This document shows positions 9,430-19,837 of a stretch of DNA of 64,000 nt, piece after piece. Source of the stretch: Gordonia sputi NBRC 100414. Its GTDB lineage: Bacteria; Actinomycetota; Actinomycetes; Mycobacteriales; Mycobacteriaceae. The notes under the pieces are model-generated. The model saw only the letters and a program-made list of their open reading frames with translations. It did not search any database and was not told where the DNA came from. Made by a program: the position numbers and the translations under genes. Numbering within the stretch: the stretch's first letter is position 1; every line of letters begins with the position of its first letter. The DNA lies in contig NZ_BAFC01000025.1 of the NCBI RefSeq assembly GCF_000248055.1, positions 62,001 to 126,000 of the forward strand, written 5' to 3'.

Positions 9430-11334
9430 TCAGTCTAGTTCTTTGCTCCCCGGGTTCGTGCCGGTTGGCGCTTGCGCGGGCGCGTGATCACCGATCGAAC
9501 CATTGAGGTCGATGGCGTCATTGCGGACAATTCGCTTCGAACCGACAGACGGGATCAGTTCGTACTCCGCGAGTAGTTGGCCGACCTCGTTACCTTCGAG
9601 CTTGCCGAGAATCGCCTCGCGAATCCTGCTTGGTCCGGGAAGGTCGACGATCTCACCGTCGCGCAACCGGCTGGTCGCCGCGACAATACTGCGCACATCG
9701 TAGGTCGAGTTGAACACCTCGGGCACAGCACGTTCGATGTCCAGGAGCGTGTAGACAGCTTCCATCGGAGTGCGCACCGAGTACTCGGTGGTGAAGATGC
9801 AGTCACGACTCGTCTCGGCGAACTGACCGATGAATGCGAAGTTGACCGATCCCTCCGGTACCACGTCGGGACGATCACCCGCCTGCCGCGGCATGAAGAA
9901 CGACGTCACATAGGGCATCATCACCGGAACCGCCTTCGCGCCGGTCGCAGCCATCTCGGGGATCTGTTCTTCCGGCACGCCGAGGTGATAGAGCCACTCC
10001 TGGGTGATCTCCTCACCCGTGCACTCCGACATGCTCTTCTTCACATAGTTGCCGGGGGTGTCGACGAGCAGTGCATACACCCACACGACGATCTGGTCGG
10101 ACGGCTGCTGCTTGAAGTGCGGTTGCCTGTTGACCGTCCAGCTCATCAGCCAGTTGGAGTCCTTGGCCGTGACGATGCCTCCGGTCACCACACGCCCCGA
10201 AAACGGATCACGCTTGGTGATCTTCTGGATGTACGACGGGATGCGCGAGTCGAGCGTGGTCACCGTGCACGACTCCCACTTGGTCCTGTCGATGTTGCCG
10301 CCGAAGACGTCGGGGTGGCCGAAAGACGGGTCTTTCACCGCGATGCGCCGCCACAGATCCCAGGCAGGCGCTGGTCCGGTGTTGAGCTTCGCAGGCGTTT
10401 CGTGATCGCCGTTGTCGGAGTTCTCGGTCAGCGATCCGATGGTCATGAGCAGCAGGTCGTTCTCACCCAGCTCGGTGACACCGTCCTTGCCCGCGCTGTC
10501 CGGCACCGTGCTGTCCTTCCCAGCGGTCCAGTGGATCTTCGTGGCCTGCTTACGATCTCCGCTGATCTCGAAATCGACGTCGGTGACCTCGGTGTCGAAG
10601 TGGAATGTCACGCCCTGGTCGAGCAGCCAGGTGTAGAGCGGCAGCACGAGCGACTCGTACTGGTTGTACTTGGTGAATTTCAACGCACTGAAATCGGGCA
10701 GACCGCCGATGTGGTGGATGAACCGATGGATGTAGAGCTTCATCTCGAGGGCCGAATGCCACCGTTCGAATGCGAACATCGTCGTCCAGTACAGCCAGAA
10801 ATTGCTCTCGAAGAACTCGTCGCTGAAGACTTCGTCGATGCGCTTGTTCTCCATCTCCTCACGCGTCGCGAGGAAGACACGAGCGATGTCCTTCTGCGCC
10901 TTGTCACTCAGGGTGAACTTGTTCTCCGTGTGCGCATCCTGCCCGCGGTTGATGGTGGCGCGGCACAACGAATAGTTCGGGTCGTCCTTGTTGAGCCAAT
11001 AGAACTCGTCGAGGACGCTGGCTCCCTCGATCTCGATCGACGGGATGGAATGGAAGAGGTCCCACAAACACTCGAAGTGGTTCTCCATCTCGCGGCCACC
11101 GCGAATCACGAAGCCCTTCTTGGGTTCCTTGATGCCGTCGAGCGCGCCACCGGGCAGCTTCAGACGCTCGAACACCGTGATCTTGTCACCCTTCATCTGG
11201 CCGTCGCGGATGAGGAATGCCGCCCCGGACAGCGAGGCAAGTCCCGCACCCACAAACCACGCCGTCTTGTCGTCGACTCCCTTGGGTTTCCGTGGTCGCG
11301 CGAACGCCTCGTAGTTGCCGCTGCTGTAGTACAT
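9430..11334 (-). CDS. ohyA: Oleate hydratase
   Basis: The 634-residue protein is an oleate hydratase (myosin-cross-reactive antigen family), which adds water to the cis-9 double bond of oleic acid to give 10-hydroxystearate using FAD as a structural/catalytic cofactor. The start YYSSGNYEAFARPRKP, the FAD motif WFVGAGLASLSGAAFL (~27-42), GGREMENHFECLWDLF and the C-terminal GQFAETSRDCIFTTEYSVR are family hallmarks, and the length is typical (570-650). ATG 11334 is preferred (AAAGG 8 nt upstream); a GTG two codons earlier at 11340 is also possible. A role in handling exogenous unsaturated fatty acids or antimicrobial lipids fits other lipid genes in the window, although none is adjacent. Confidence 0.93.
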   Translation of the reverse strand: MYYSSGNYEAFARPRKPKGVDDKTAWFVGAGLASLSGAAFLIRDGQMKGDKITVFERLKLPGGALDGIKEPKKGFVIRGGREMENHFECLWDLFHSIPSIEIEGASVLDEFYWLNKDDPNYSLCRATINRGQDAHTENKFTLSDKAQKDIARVFLATREEMENKRIDEVFSDEFFESNFWLYWTTMFAFERWHSALEMKLYIHRFIHHIGGLPDFSALKFTKYNQYESLVLPLYTWLLDQGVTFHFDTEVTDVDFEISGDRKQATKIHWTAGKDSTVPDSAGKDGVTELGENDLLLMTIGSLTENSDNGDHETPAKLNTGPAPAWDLWRRIAVKDPSFGHPDVFGGNIDRTKWESCTVTTLDSRIPSYIQKITKRDPFSGRVVTGGIVTAKDSNWLMSWTVNRQPHFKQQPSDQIVVWVYALLVDTPGNYVKKSMSECTGEEITQEWLYHLGVPEEQIPEMAATGAKAVPVMMPYVTSFFMPRQAGDRPDVVPEGSVNFAFIGQFAETSRDCIFTTEYSVRTPMEAVYTLLDIERAVPEVFNSTYDVRSIVAATSRLRDGEIVDLPGPSRIREAILGKLEGNEVGQLLAEYELIPSVGSKRIVRNDAIDLNGSIGDHAPAQAPTGTNPGSKELD

Positions 11335-11596
11335 ACGCACTGCCTTTCGGTCGATCGGCCCCCGACGGTTCCTGTCTCCCCGCTATCAGCCCTACCACCC
11401 CACGGTGATGCCTGAGTGAAATCCGAAAGCGTCGACGCCGTATTGCGCCCAGACACACGTTCTCGTCACGATCACACCCCTCGCCACAGCCCGCCGCGCG
11501 GGTGCAACAACACACACGCTTGTGTCGTCGGCTCTAGAGTTGACGAGATCCATCAAGGCGACGGGCACGGGGGTGCCCTCGGAAGCGAGGAACTCA

Positions 11597-13600
11597 ATGT
11601 CAGTGACAGCTCCCGACCGCCCGGCAGGTCTTCGCGAACTCACCATCCGCGGAGTGATCCTGGGCGGCGTGATCACCCTGGTGTTCACCGCTGCCAACGT
11701 CTACCTCGGCCTCAAGGTCGGCCTCACCTTCGCGACGGCCATTCCGGCAGCCGTCATCTCGATGGCGGTATTGCGCAGCTTCGCCAACCACTCGATCGTC
11801 GAGAACAACATCGTCCAGACCATTGCCTCAGCCGCGGGAACGCTCTCGGCGATCATCTTCGTGATCCCCGGCCTGGTGATGGTGGGGTACTGGACCGGCT
11901 TCCCGTATTGGATCACCGTCGCCGTGTGTCTGGTCGGCGGCATCCTCGGCGTCATGTACTCCATCCCGCTGCGTCGCGCACTGGTCACGGGATCCGACCT
12001 GCCCTATCCCGAGGGTGTTGCCGCTGCGGAAGTACTCAAGGTCGGCAACACCGACGAAGGGGGCAGACGCAATCGAATCGGGCTGCGCGCCATCACCATC
12101 GGCGGCACCACGTCGGCGATCTTCGCACTCCTCGGCAATCTCAAACTGATCAGCACCGACGTCTCGACCGCCTTCCGGGTCGGCTCCGGGGGCACCATGA
12201 TCGGTGCGGGACTGCAACTCTCGCTGATCGGTATCGGACATCTCGTGGGCTTGAGCGTGGGCATCGCCATGTTCGTCGGGGTGATCATCTCGTACGGGGT
12301 CATCCTCCCGATCAAGTCCGCGGGGCAGTTCGCCGCGAACTCCGACGTCGCCGACGTCGTCAGCACCGTGTTCAAAGACGACGTCCGTTTCGTGGGCGCA
12401 GGCGCCATCGCCATCGCCGCCATCTGGACCCTGCTCAAGCTGATCGCACCCATCGTGAAGGGCATCGTCGACGCAATGGCGTCGGCACGCGCACGCCGCG
12501 AAGGCGTCACCGTCGACATCACCGAGCGTGACATCCCGTTCCCCATCGTGGGCGGCACCATCGTCGTGATGCTGCTGCCGATCGGGCTGCTGCTCTGGGA
12601 CTTCGTCCACGGAACCGCACTGTCCGGAAGTGCGGGCGGAATCATCGCCGCCACAGTTCTTTTCATCTTCATCATCGGCATGGTGATCGCCGCGGTGTGC
12701 GGCTACATGGCCGGTCTCATCGGGTCGTCGAACTCTCCGATCTCCGGTGTCGGCATTCTCGCCGTGATCATCGCCGCACTGCTCATCAAGTTCGTCTACG
12801 GCGCGGCCGACCCGCAACAGTCGACTGTCCTCGTCGCTTTCACGCTGTTCGCTACCGCCATCGTGTTCGGCGTCGCGACGATCTCCAACGACAACCTCCA
12901 AGACCTCAAGACCGGTCAGCTCGTCGGGGCGACACCGTGGAAACAGCAGGTGGCATTGATCATCGGCGTGTGCTTCGGTTCGCTGGTCATCCCGCCGATC
13001 CTCGGCGTCATGAACACCGCCTTCGGGTTCGCCGGCGCGCCGGGGGCCGGAGCCGACGCATTGCCCGCCCCGCAGGCAAGTCTGATCTCCGAACTGGCCA
13101 AGGGCGTGTTCGGTGACGACCTGAACTGGAGCATGCTGGGGATCGGCGCGGCAATCGGCGCCGTCGTCATCATCATCGACGAATTCAGTGGCCGGGTGAA
13201 CAAGAAGGTCGCGCTGCCGCCTCTCGCTGTCGGCATGGGCATGTACCTACCGATGTCTGTGACGTTGATGATCACAGTGGGCGCCATTCTCGGCCACATC
13301 TACAACAAGTGGTGCGAGCGCGTGGGCGGTGACGTCGCACAGAAGAAGCGGATCGGAGTGCTCGTCGCGACGGGACTCATCGTCGGTGAAGCACTCTGGA
13401 ACGTGGTCTATGCAGCCATCGTCGCGTCGACGGGCGACGACGGTGTGCTTGCGGTTGTCGGCGACGGCTGGGCCAACGGCTCGCAGATCGTCGGCGTGAT
13501 CGCCTTCGTCATCGTCGTCCTCGGTATGTACAAGGTGACCGAGATTCTCGCAAAGCGCAGCGAAGACGACGACCCCGCACCGGATCTCACGAAGCAGTGA
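11597..13600 (+). CDS. OPT-family oligopeptide/metal-chelate transporter
   Basis: A 667-residue, strongly hydrophobic protein with around 14-16 predicted membrane segments. Near the N-terminus LTIRGVILGGVITLVFTAAN and YLGLKVGLTFATAIPAAV match the oligopeptide transporter (OPT) family, as do SGNSNSPISG-like SSNSPISGVGIL and NDNLQDLKTGQLVGATPWKQQ in the middle. It should import small peptides, or by analogy with the YSL branch a metal chelate, by proton symport. ATG 11597 has GAGGA 5 nt upstream; the ORF extends in frame to 11522 without support. It ends 17 bp before the convergent TetR gene. Confidence 0.9.
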   Translation: MSVTAPDRPAGLRELTIRGVILGGVITLVFTAANVYLGLKVGLTFATAIPAAVISMAVLRSFANHSIVENNIVQTIASAAGTLSAIIFVIPGLVMVGYWTGFPYWITVAVCLVGGILGVMYSIPLRRALVTGSDLPYPEGVAAAEVLKVGNTDEGGRRNRIGLRAITIGGTTSAIFALLGNLKLISTDVSTAFRVGSGGTMIGAGLQLSLIGIGHLVGLSVGIAMFVGVIISYGVILPIKSAGQFAANSDVADVVSTVFKDDVRFVGAGAIAIAAIWTLLKLIAPIVKGIVDAMASARARREGVTVDITERDIPFPIVGGTIVVMLLPIGLLLWDFVHGTALSGSAGGIIAATVLFIFIIGMVIAAVCGYMAGLIGSSNSPISGVGILAVIIAALLIKFVYGAADPQQSTVLVAFTLFATAIVFGVATISNDNLQDLKTGQLVGATPWKQQVALIIGVCFGSLVIPPILGVMNTAFGFAGAPGAGADALPAPQASLISELAKGVFGDDLNWSMLGIGAAIGAVVIIIDEFSGRVNKKVALPPLAVGMGMYLPMSVTLMITVGAILGHIYNKWCERVGGDVAQKKRIGVLVATGLIVGEALWNVVYAAIVASTGDDGVLAVVGDGWANGSQIVGVIAFVIVVLGMYKVTEILAKRSEDDDPAPDLTKQ

Positions 13601-13617
13601 GATCCGGGTACCGGCAG

Positions 13618-14220
13618 TCAGTCTGCGAGAGCGCCGTGTTCGATAACCGCGAGAATGCCTGCGCCCCAGTCTTTGTCCAGCTCCACGGTCGGTAACAGCA
13701 ACGCACGCAACATCGCTGCGCCTCCCATTATCTCGACGACGCGGTCGGGATCTGTGCCTGCACGTACCTCGCCCGTGTCGACCGCGGCCACCAGCCGATC
13801 CCGAAACGCTGCGAACACACTCGCGAACCCCTCGATCACACGACGATGGAGTTCGGGATCGGCCGCCATGTCGGTCACCAATCCGGGCAGCGCAGCACGT
13901 GTCACCGGCGAGTTGAACACCTCGCGCGCACGGTTGACCATCACCTCGAGATCATCGGCGACATGGCCTGTCGACGCCGACAAGACCGTCATGCCGGAGA
14001 AGGTCGCGTCGTGCACCAGATCCTGTTTGCCCGACCACCGTCGGTAGATCGCCGTCTTTGTGGTACCGGCCCGCGCAGCGACCGCCGACACGGTCAGCCG
14101 CGCATATCCCTGCTCCACCAACAGTTCTCGTGCCGCAGCAAGTACTGCCACGTCGATCGCGCCGTCGCGGGGACGACCTTTTCCGAAAACCTTGCCATCC
14201 GTCGTCGTATCTGGTGTCAT
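13618..14220 (-). CDS. TetR-family transcriptional regulator
   Basis: A 200-residue TetR protein with the helix-turn-helix VLAAARELLVEQGYARLTVS and AARAGTTKTAIYRRW (residues ~28-63). The C-terminal domain resembles TetR_C_16-type regulators of hydrophobic-compound genes. ATG 14220 was chosen; upstream extension to 14337 would cross the palindrome at 14222-14240 and the start region of the divergent phosphotransferase gene. It probably represses that gene and itself. Confidence 0.85.
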   Translation of the reverse strand: MTPDTTTDGKVFGKGRPRDGAIDVAVLAAARELLVEQGYARLTVSAVAARAGTTKTAIYRRWSGKQDLVHDATFSGMTVLSASTGHVADDLEVMVNRAREVFNSPVTRAALPGLVTDMAADPELHRRVIEGFASVFAAFRDRLVAAVDTGEVRAGTDPDRVVEIMGGAAMLRALLLPTVELDKDWGAGILAVIEHGALAD

Positions 14221-14221
14221 A

Positions 14222-15403
<1,182 letters not shown>

Positions 15404-15404
<1 letters not shown>

Positions 15405-16519
15405 TGCTGGGACCACTCGACGAGTATCCGGTTCATCAACTGCCCCAACCGATTGCATGGCCGGGCAGCTCTGACCGCAACTTCTACGACCGGTGCTACT
15501 TCAACGCCCACGACCGCACCGGCGACATCTTCCTCGTGACCGGCCTGGGCTACTACCCCAACCTCGGGGTCAAGGATGCGTTCGTCGTGATCCGACGCGG
15601 CGACGAACAGACCGCGGTCCACCTGTCCGACGCGATCGATCAGAATCGCCTCGACCAGCACGTCGGCGGCTACCGCATCGAGGTGATCGACCCCCTCCAC
15701 ACGATCCGCCTCACCCTCGAACCCACCGAAGGGATCTCCTTCGACCTGACGTGGAACGGACTGTTCGACGTCGTGCAAGAACTGCCGCATGTGATGCGCA
15801 GCGGCAACCGCATCACGTTGGACGCGCAGCGTTTCGCCCAACTCGGGTCGTGGTCGGGGTGGATCCGCGTCGACGACACCGAGATCGCCGTCGAACCGTC
15901 GAGGTGGATCGGTAGCCGCGACCGCTCCTGGGGCATCCGACCCGTCGGAGAAGCCGAACCCGCCGGACGTCCCGCCGATCCGCCGTTCGACGGCATGTGG
16001 TGGACCTACGTCCCCATCGCGTTCGACGACTTCGAGCTCGTGCTGATCGTCCAGGAGTCACCCGACGGCATCCGCACGCTCAACGACTGCTCACGGGTCT
16101 GGAAGGACGGCCGCGTCGAACAACTCGGCTGGCCGCGATTCGACATCCACTACCGTTCCGGGACCCGCGAGGTCACGGGCGCAACCATCGCGGCAACCGC
16201 CGCAGACGGTTCGCCGGTCACCTTGGAGGTCGACTCGCTGCTTGCCGCACCGCTGCACGTCGGCGGCGGCTACGGCGGCGACCCGGACTGGCAGCACGGC
16301 ATGTGGCGCGGCGAGGGATTCACCGAACGCGTCACCTACGACATGACCGACCCCGCGGTCGCCGGGCGAATCGCATTCGGCGCCACCGATCACGTCGCGC
16401 GTGCGCGGTGCCGCGAAGCCGACGGTACGACGCGGGAGGGCTGGGGCATGTTCGAGCACTTCTGCCTCGGCAGGCACGACCCGAGCGGGTTCACCGACTG
16501 GCTCGACGTCGCGCCCTGA
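15404..16519 (+). CDS. Conserved protein, lipocalin/CrtC-like, unknown function
   Basis: The 371-residue protein is a predicted beta-rich soluble protein. The central GSRDRSWGIRPVGE segment, then MWWTYVPIAFDDFELVLIV and WPRFDIHYRSGTREVTGA, are reminiscent of AttH/CrtC-type (hydroxyneurosporene synthase-like) lipocalin folds, but I cannot name a characterised homologue. The ATG overlaps the preceding phosphotransferase stop (TGATG), so the two gene products are probably made together and may act on the same substrate. Confidence 0.65.
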
Positions 16520-16550
16520 CGCGTATTCCCTTTCTGCGTACCGTGGACTC

Positions 16551-16940
16551 ATGAGCACACAAGAGATCACGCTTGGCAACTTCGAGGACACCATTTCGGC
16601 TGGCGGCACCGTGCTGGTCGATTTCTGGGCGGAATGGTGCGGTCCGTGCCGACAGTTCGCCCCGACCTTCGAGAAGGCGTCGGAGACTCACCCCGACATC
16701 GTGTTCGGCAAGGTCGACACCGAGGCCGAGCAGCAGCTTGCAGCGGGCTTCGGCATCCAGTCGATCCCGACGCTCATGGCTTTCCGCGACGGCGTGCTGG
16801 TCTTCAATCAGCCGGGTGCACTCCCGCCTGCACAGCTCGAGCAGCTCATCACCGCGGTGAACGACCTCGACATGGATCAGGTGCGCGCAGAGATCGCCGC
16901 AGCCGACGCCGCACAGGGCGGCAACCCGCAGGAGTCCTGA
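16551..16940 (+). CDS. Thioredoxin
   Basis: A 129-residue thioredoxin with the active site WAEWCGPCRQFAP (both cysteines present), the conserved cis-proline loop SIPTLMAF and an extended acidic C-terminal helix (VRAEIAAADAAQ). It reduces disulphides in the cytoplasm. ATG 16551 begins the conserved N-terminus (MSTQEITLGNFED). It is 31 bp downstream of the CrtC-like gene but appears to be its own unit. No thioredoxin reductase with a CxxC is in the window. Confidence 0.92.
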   Translation: MSTQEITLGNFEDTISAGGTVLVDFWAEWCGPCRQFAPTFEKASETHPDIVFGKVDTEAEQQLAAGFGIQSIPTLMAFRDGVLVFNQPGALPPAQLEQLITAVNDLDMDQVRAEIAAADAAQGGNPQES

Positions 16941-16944
16941 ACTC

Positions 16945-17379
16945 CTAGAACCGCCCGGCGACGAAACCGGCGAACAGCACGAGAAAGCCGCCGATCTCGC
17001 CGACCATCAGCGCGATCATCGACACCCGCAGCACCGGATCTTCGCGGGCGAACTGATTGGTGGTGTCGCGCAGCATTCCGTGCAGGATGTAGCTGCCGAT
17101 AGCGCCGACGAAGAACACCACCATCACCATCGCCGCGGCGAGATTCAGCCACGTCGGCCACGCGCTGAGATAGACGAAGACTGCGACAAGAGCGGTCGCG
17201 AATGCATAGAGCAGCGCCGACCGGTGAGCGATGTCGACGTACGGATGCGCCAGGTGGTCGGGCGAGCTGCGCATCTGCTCGTATTTCCAGACCCCGAGAA
17301 TCAGGGCAAGAAGAAACACCAGGCCCGACGCCCCGAGGGTGATCGCGGTCGCGTAATCGAGGTCGACGGTTGTCCGCAT
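16945..17379 (-). CDS. Small integral membrane protein, unknown
   Basis: A 144-residue protein with four predicted transmembrane helices (around residues 12-30, 55-72, 78-100 and 120-140). I do not recognise a named family. It lies 3 bp downstream of the CtaG-like gene on the same strand and so is probably co-transcribed with it, hinting at a membrane or respiratory role. Confidence 0.65.
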   Translation of the reverse strand: MRTTVDLDYATAITLGASGLVFLLALILGVWKYEQMRSSPDHLAHPYVDIAHRSALLYAFATALVAVFVYLSAWPTWLNLAAAMVMVVFFVGAIGSYILHGMLRDTTNQFAREDPVLRVSMIALMVGEIGGFLVLFAGFVAGRF

Positions 17380-17382
17380 CGC

Positions 17383-18312
17383 CTAACGATATCGGTCCCG
17401 CGAGTTGGGATCCGACTCCCACCACAATCCGCTCGTGGCATCGTCGGCGTCGGGGACGGCCGCCTCGTCACTCGACTCCAGCGCGGCGTCGACCTGCTTT
17501 TCCGTCTCGCGTTCGTCGGTATGGAACCGTCGGAACAGCACCATGAGGAACGGCAATCCGACGACGTCGCCGAGTATCCAGAGAATGCCCGCACCGATCG
17601 TCTGATCCATACGCAGACTCGGACCCCAGGTTCTGTGCAATGCCGTGTAGTAGTCGACCGCCACCAGCGACCCCTGCCACAGCACGATCCCGAGCAGGCC
17701 GTCGGCGATGCTCTCGACCGTCGTGATGCCCAGCGACAATGCTTGCGGATACCTGCGCGGAACGGGATCGACCTGCAGGCGCGCATAGAAGTATCCGACG
17801 CCGATCGCCACCAGTAGTAGTCGTGTCGCGACGTCGACCGACTCGTCGCGCAGCACCAGCTCGTACCACCCGGTGAAGTAGATCAGCCAGGGCACGCTGA
17901 GTATCAGCGCCGACGTCGGGATCGGCCCGAGCAGCACGCGTGCGGCCCGGCTGTTCATCGCGGCGTCGAGTCGTGCACGGCCGCGCGAGCCGAGTGCTTC
18001 GCGCAGCACCGTCACGGGTCGGCCCAGCGCCAGACCGAACGGCGCAACCAGCAGTAGCAGCACGAACTGCAGTGCACGGATCCAGAACAGGGTGTCGGAG
18101 TAGACGCCGACCACGCTGATGCCCGCGAGCAGCCAGACTCCGATGCCGATGCCGGTGAACACGCACGCGGACCCGCGCGACACCGTCGAACTCCGCCGCC
18201 AACCCGCCCAGTAGACAGCCAGGACGGCTGCCACGATCACCGTCGTGACGGTGTCGAGACGCCACGACGTGAGCGCGACGTCGAAGGTCAGCGGAGTTGT
18301 CGGCGCGTGCAC
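17383..18312 (-). CDS. Cytochrome c oxidase assembly factor CtaG-like membrane protein
   Basis: The 309-residue protein has about seven transmembrane segments and matches the Caa3/CtaG family: FALSWRLD-like TSWRLDTVTT at the N-terminus, FWIRALQFVLLLLVAPFGLALGRPV, and the late DQTIGAGILWILGDVVGLPF region. A hydrophilic, acidic C-terminal tail follows. It is expected to help insert copper into terminal oxidase. It starts with GTG at 18312, a few bases after the stop of the upstream ferredoxin-reductase-like gene, suggesting an operon of three genes transcribed leftwards (19533 to 16945). Confidence 0.8.
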   Translation of the reverse strand: MHAPTTPLTFDVALTSWRLDTVTTVIVAAVLAVYWAGWRRSSTVSRGSACVFTGIGIGVWLLAGISVVGVYSDTLFWIRALQFVLLLLVAPFGLALGRPVTVLREALGSRGRARLDAAMNSRAARVLLGPIPTSALILSVPWLIYFTGWYELVLRDESVDVATRLLLVAIGVGYFYARLQVDPVPRRYPQALSLGITTVESIADGLLGIVLWQGSLVAVDYYTALHRTWGPSLRMDQTIGAGILWILGDVVGLPFLMVLFRRFHTDERETEKQVDAALESSDEAAVPDADDATSGLWWESDPNSRDRYR

Positions 18313-18315
18313 GAC

Positions 18316-19533
18316 TTACAAGTCTGCAAGTGCCACAGACGAATCGGCAAGAGCGTCCGGGTCGACGGGGTCTCCGCCGAGTATCAGTTGCTTGATGCCG
18401 TCGAGCTGATCCCAGATGTTGACCTGCATGCCTGCGAGGACGGTGTTGTCGCCGTCGAGCCAGAAGACGACGAACTCACGTCCCGGCACATCACCGCGAA
18501 AGACGACCTTCTCGTAGCCGTCGGCCAGTCCGCTGTATTCCATGCCGAGGTCGTACTGGTCGGTGAAGAAGTACGGCAGGTTCTCGTACTCGGCGCTGCC
18601 ACCGAGCATGTTGGTGACTGCGACTGCCGGTTGGTTCAGGGCATTCGCCCAGTGTTCGACGCGCACCCGACGTTCGAGGATCGGATGCTCGGCGTTCGCG
18701 ATGTCGCCGACGACGTAGATGTCGGGGTCGCTACTGCGCAGGCCCGCGTTGACGAGCACGCCGCCACCGTCGACGTCGAGTCCCGCCGACTCCGCGACGT
18801 CGAGGTTGGGAACAGCTCCCGCGGCGATCAACACCGTGTCGGCAGCGATGGTGTCGCCGTCGGCCAGGCGCAGGCCCGTCGCCACACCGTTCTCGGTGGT
18901 GATCTCGGCGACCTTCACCTCGGTCCGGAGGTCGACGCCGTGCTCGCGGTGCAGGTCGGCGAAGATCTGGGCGACTTCCGGACCCAGCGCACGCAGCAGC
19001 GGGAGCTTCGATGCCTCTGCGATCGCCACCTCGACCCCGCGCTCACGCGCGGACGCCGCGACCTCCATGCCGATCCAGCCCGCTCCGACGATCGCCAGGC
19101 GCGATCCCTCGGTGAGCGTCTCGCGGATCGCGCGGGCATCGTCGATGGTCCGCAGGTAGTGGACACCCGAGGAGTCGGCACCCGGCAGGTCGATGACCCG
19201 CGACGACGAGCCAGTGGCCAGCAGCAACTTGTCGTAGGTCAGCGTCGTGCCGTCGGGGAGCGACACGGTCTTGGCCGCGGCGTCGACCTTCTCGATGCGG
19301 GTTCCCGGTCGAAACTCGACGCGCTGGTCGAGGTACCAATCGGTGTCGTGGACGGTGAACTCCGGCAGGTCCTTGCTGCCCTGCATGAATTCCTTCGACA
19401 ACGGCGGTCGTTCGTACGGCAGCTCGTTCTCGACGCCGAAGATCACGACATCACCGTCGAAGTCTTGTTCACGCAGCGCCTCGGCGGCCTTCGCCCCCGC
19501 AAGTCCGCCTCCGACTATCGCTATCGTTGTCAC
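18316..19533 (-). CDS. FAD/NAD(P)-dependent ferredoxin or rubredoxin reductase-like oxidoreductase
   Basis: The 405-residue protein contains the FAD motif IAIVGGGLAGAKAAEAL (residues 4-20), the GYE/YERPPLSKE segment typical of ferredoxin and rhodocoxin reductases, an NAD-binding LAIVGAGWIGMEVAASARE (~144-162) and the C-terminal FAD segment DIYVVGDIA. It would transfer electrons from NAD(P)H to a ferredoxin serving a P450 or dioxygenase, though neither partner is adjacent. The GTG start at 19533 is preceded by GGAGG with 8-nt spacing. Confidence 0.85.
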   Translation of the reverse strand: MTTIAIVGGGLAGAKAAEALREQDFDGDVVIFGVENELPYERPPLSKEFMQGSKDLPEFTVHDTDWYLDQRVEFRPGTRIEKVDAAAKTVSLPDGTTLTYDKLLLATGSSSRVIDLPGADSSGVHYLRTIDDARAIRETLTEGSRLAIVGAGWIGMEVAASARERGVEVAIAEASKLPLLRALGPEVAQIFADLHREHGVDLRTEVKVAEITTENGVATGLRLADGDTIAADTVLIAAGAVPNLDVAESAGLDVDGGGVLVNAGLRSSDPDIYVVGDIANAEHPILERRVRVEHWANALNQPAVAVTNMLGGSAEYENLPYFFTDQYDLGMEYSGLADGYEKVVFRGDVPGREFVVFWLDGDNTVLAGMQVNIWDQLDGIKQLILGGDPVDPDALADSSVALADL

Positions 19534-19837
19534 AGCGCATACCTCCAGCTTTCGTAAGAAAATTGCTTGTGGTGCAGCTACCCAGACTCGATTCCAACGC
19601 TACGCGTCGACCCGACACACGCTGGGGAAACGACAAGTGATGATCACGGAACAATCACGACAGATTTGTCGGATTGGCGGGGTATGCCTGGTGGTCGGGC
19701 CTGAATATCAGCCAAACTCGTATTACCAATTGATAACGACACGCTGTAGGCTCAATCGCGATTCCTGAATCGACTGTCACCGATCGGACGATCGGATGAC
19801 TCTCGAATTCACGTTCTTCTAGTGGAAGTGATTGCTC
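19534..19837. other. Intergenic region between divergent genes
   Basis: About 300 bp without a convincing gene, lying between the reductase and the antigen-85-like esterase. The only structure I see is a short inverted repeat CCGATC-GGAC-GATCGG (19780-19795) some 40 bp before the esterase start, which might be a regulator site. AT content is higher near 19700-19740, where promoters are likely, but no confident -35/-10 pair was identified. Confidence 0.4.

Noticed and set aside
9577..11415. 612-codon plus-strand ORF
   Set aside because: Lies wholly antisense to oleate hydratase; its translation is rich in H, V, R and D with no motif, as expected of a mirror frame in high-GC DNA.
18307..19557. 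416-codon plus-strand ORF
   Set aside because: Antisense to the ferredoxin-reductase-like gene; no motif or ribosome-binding site.
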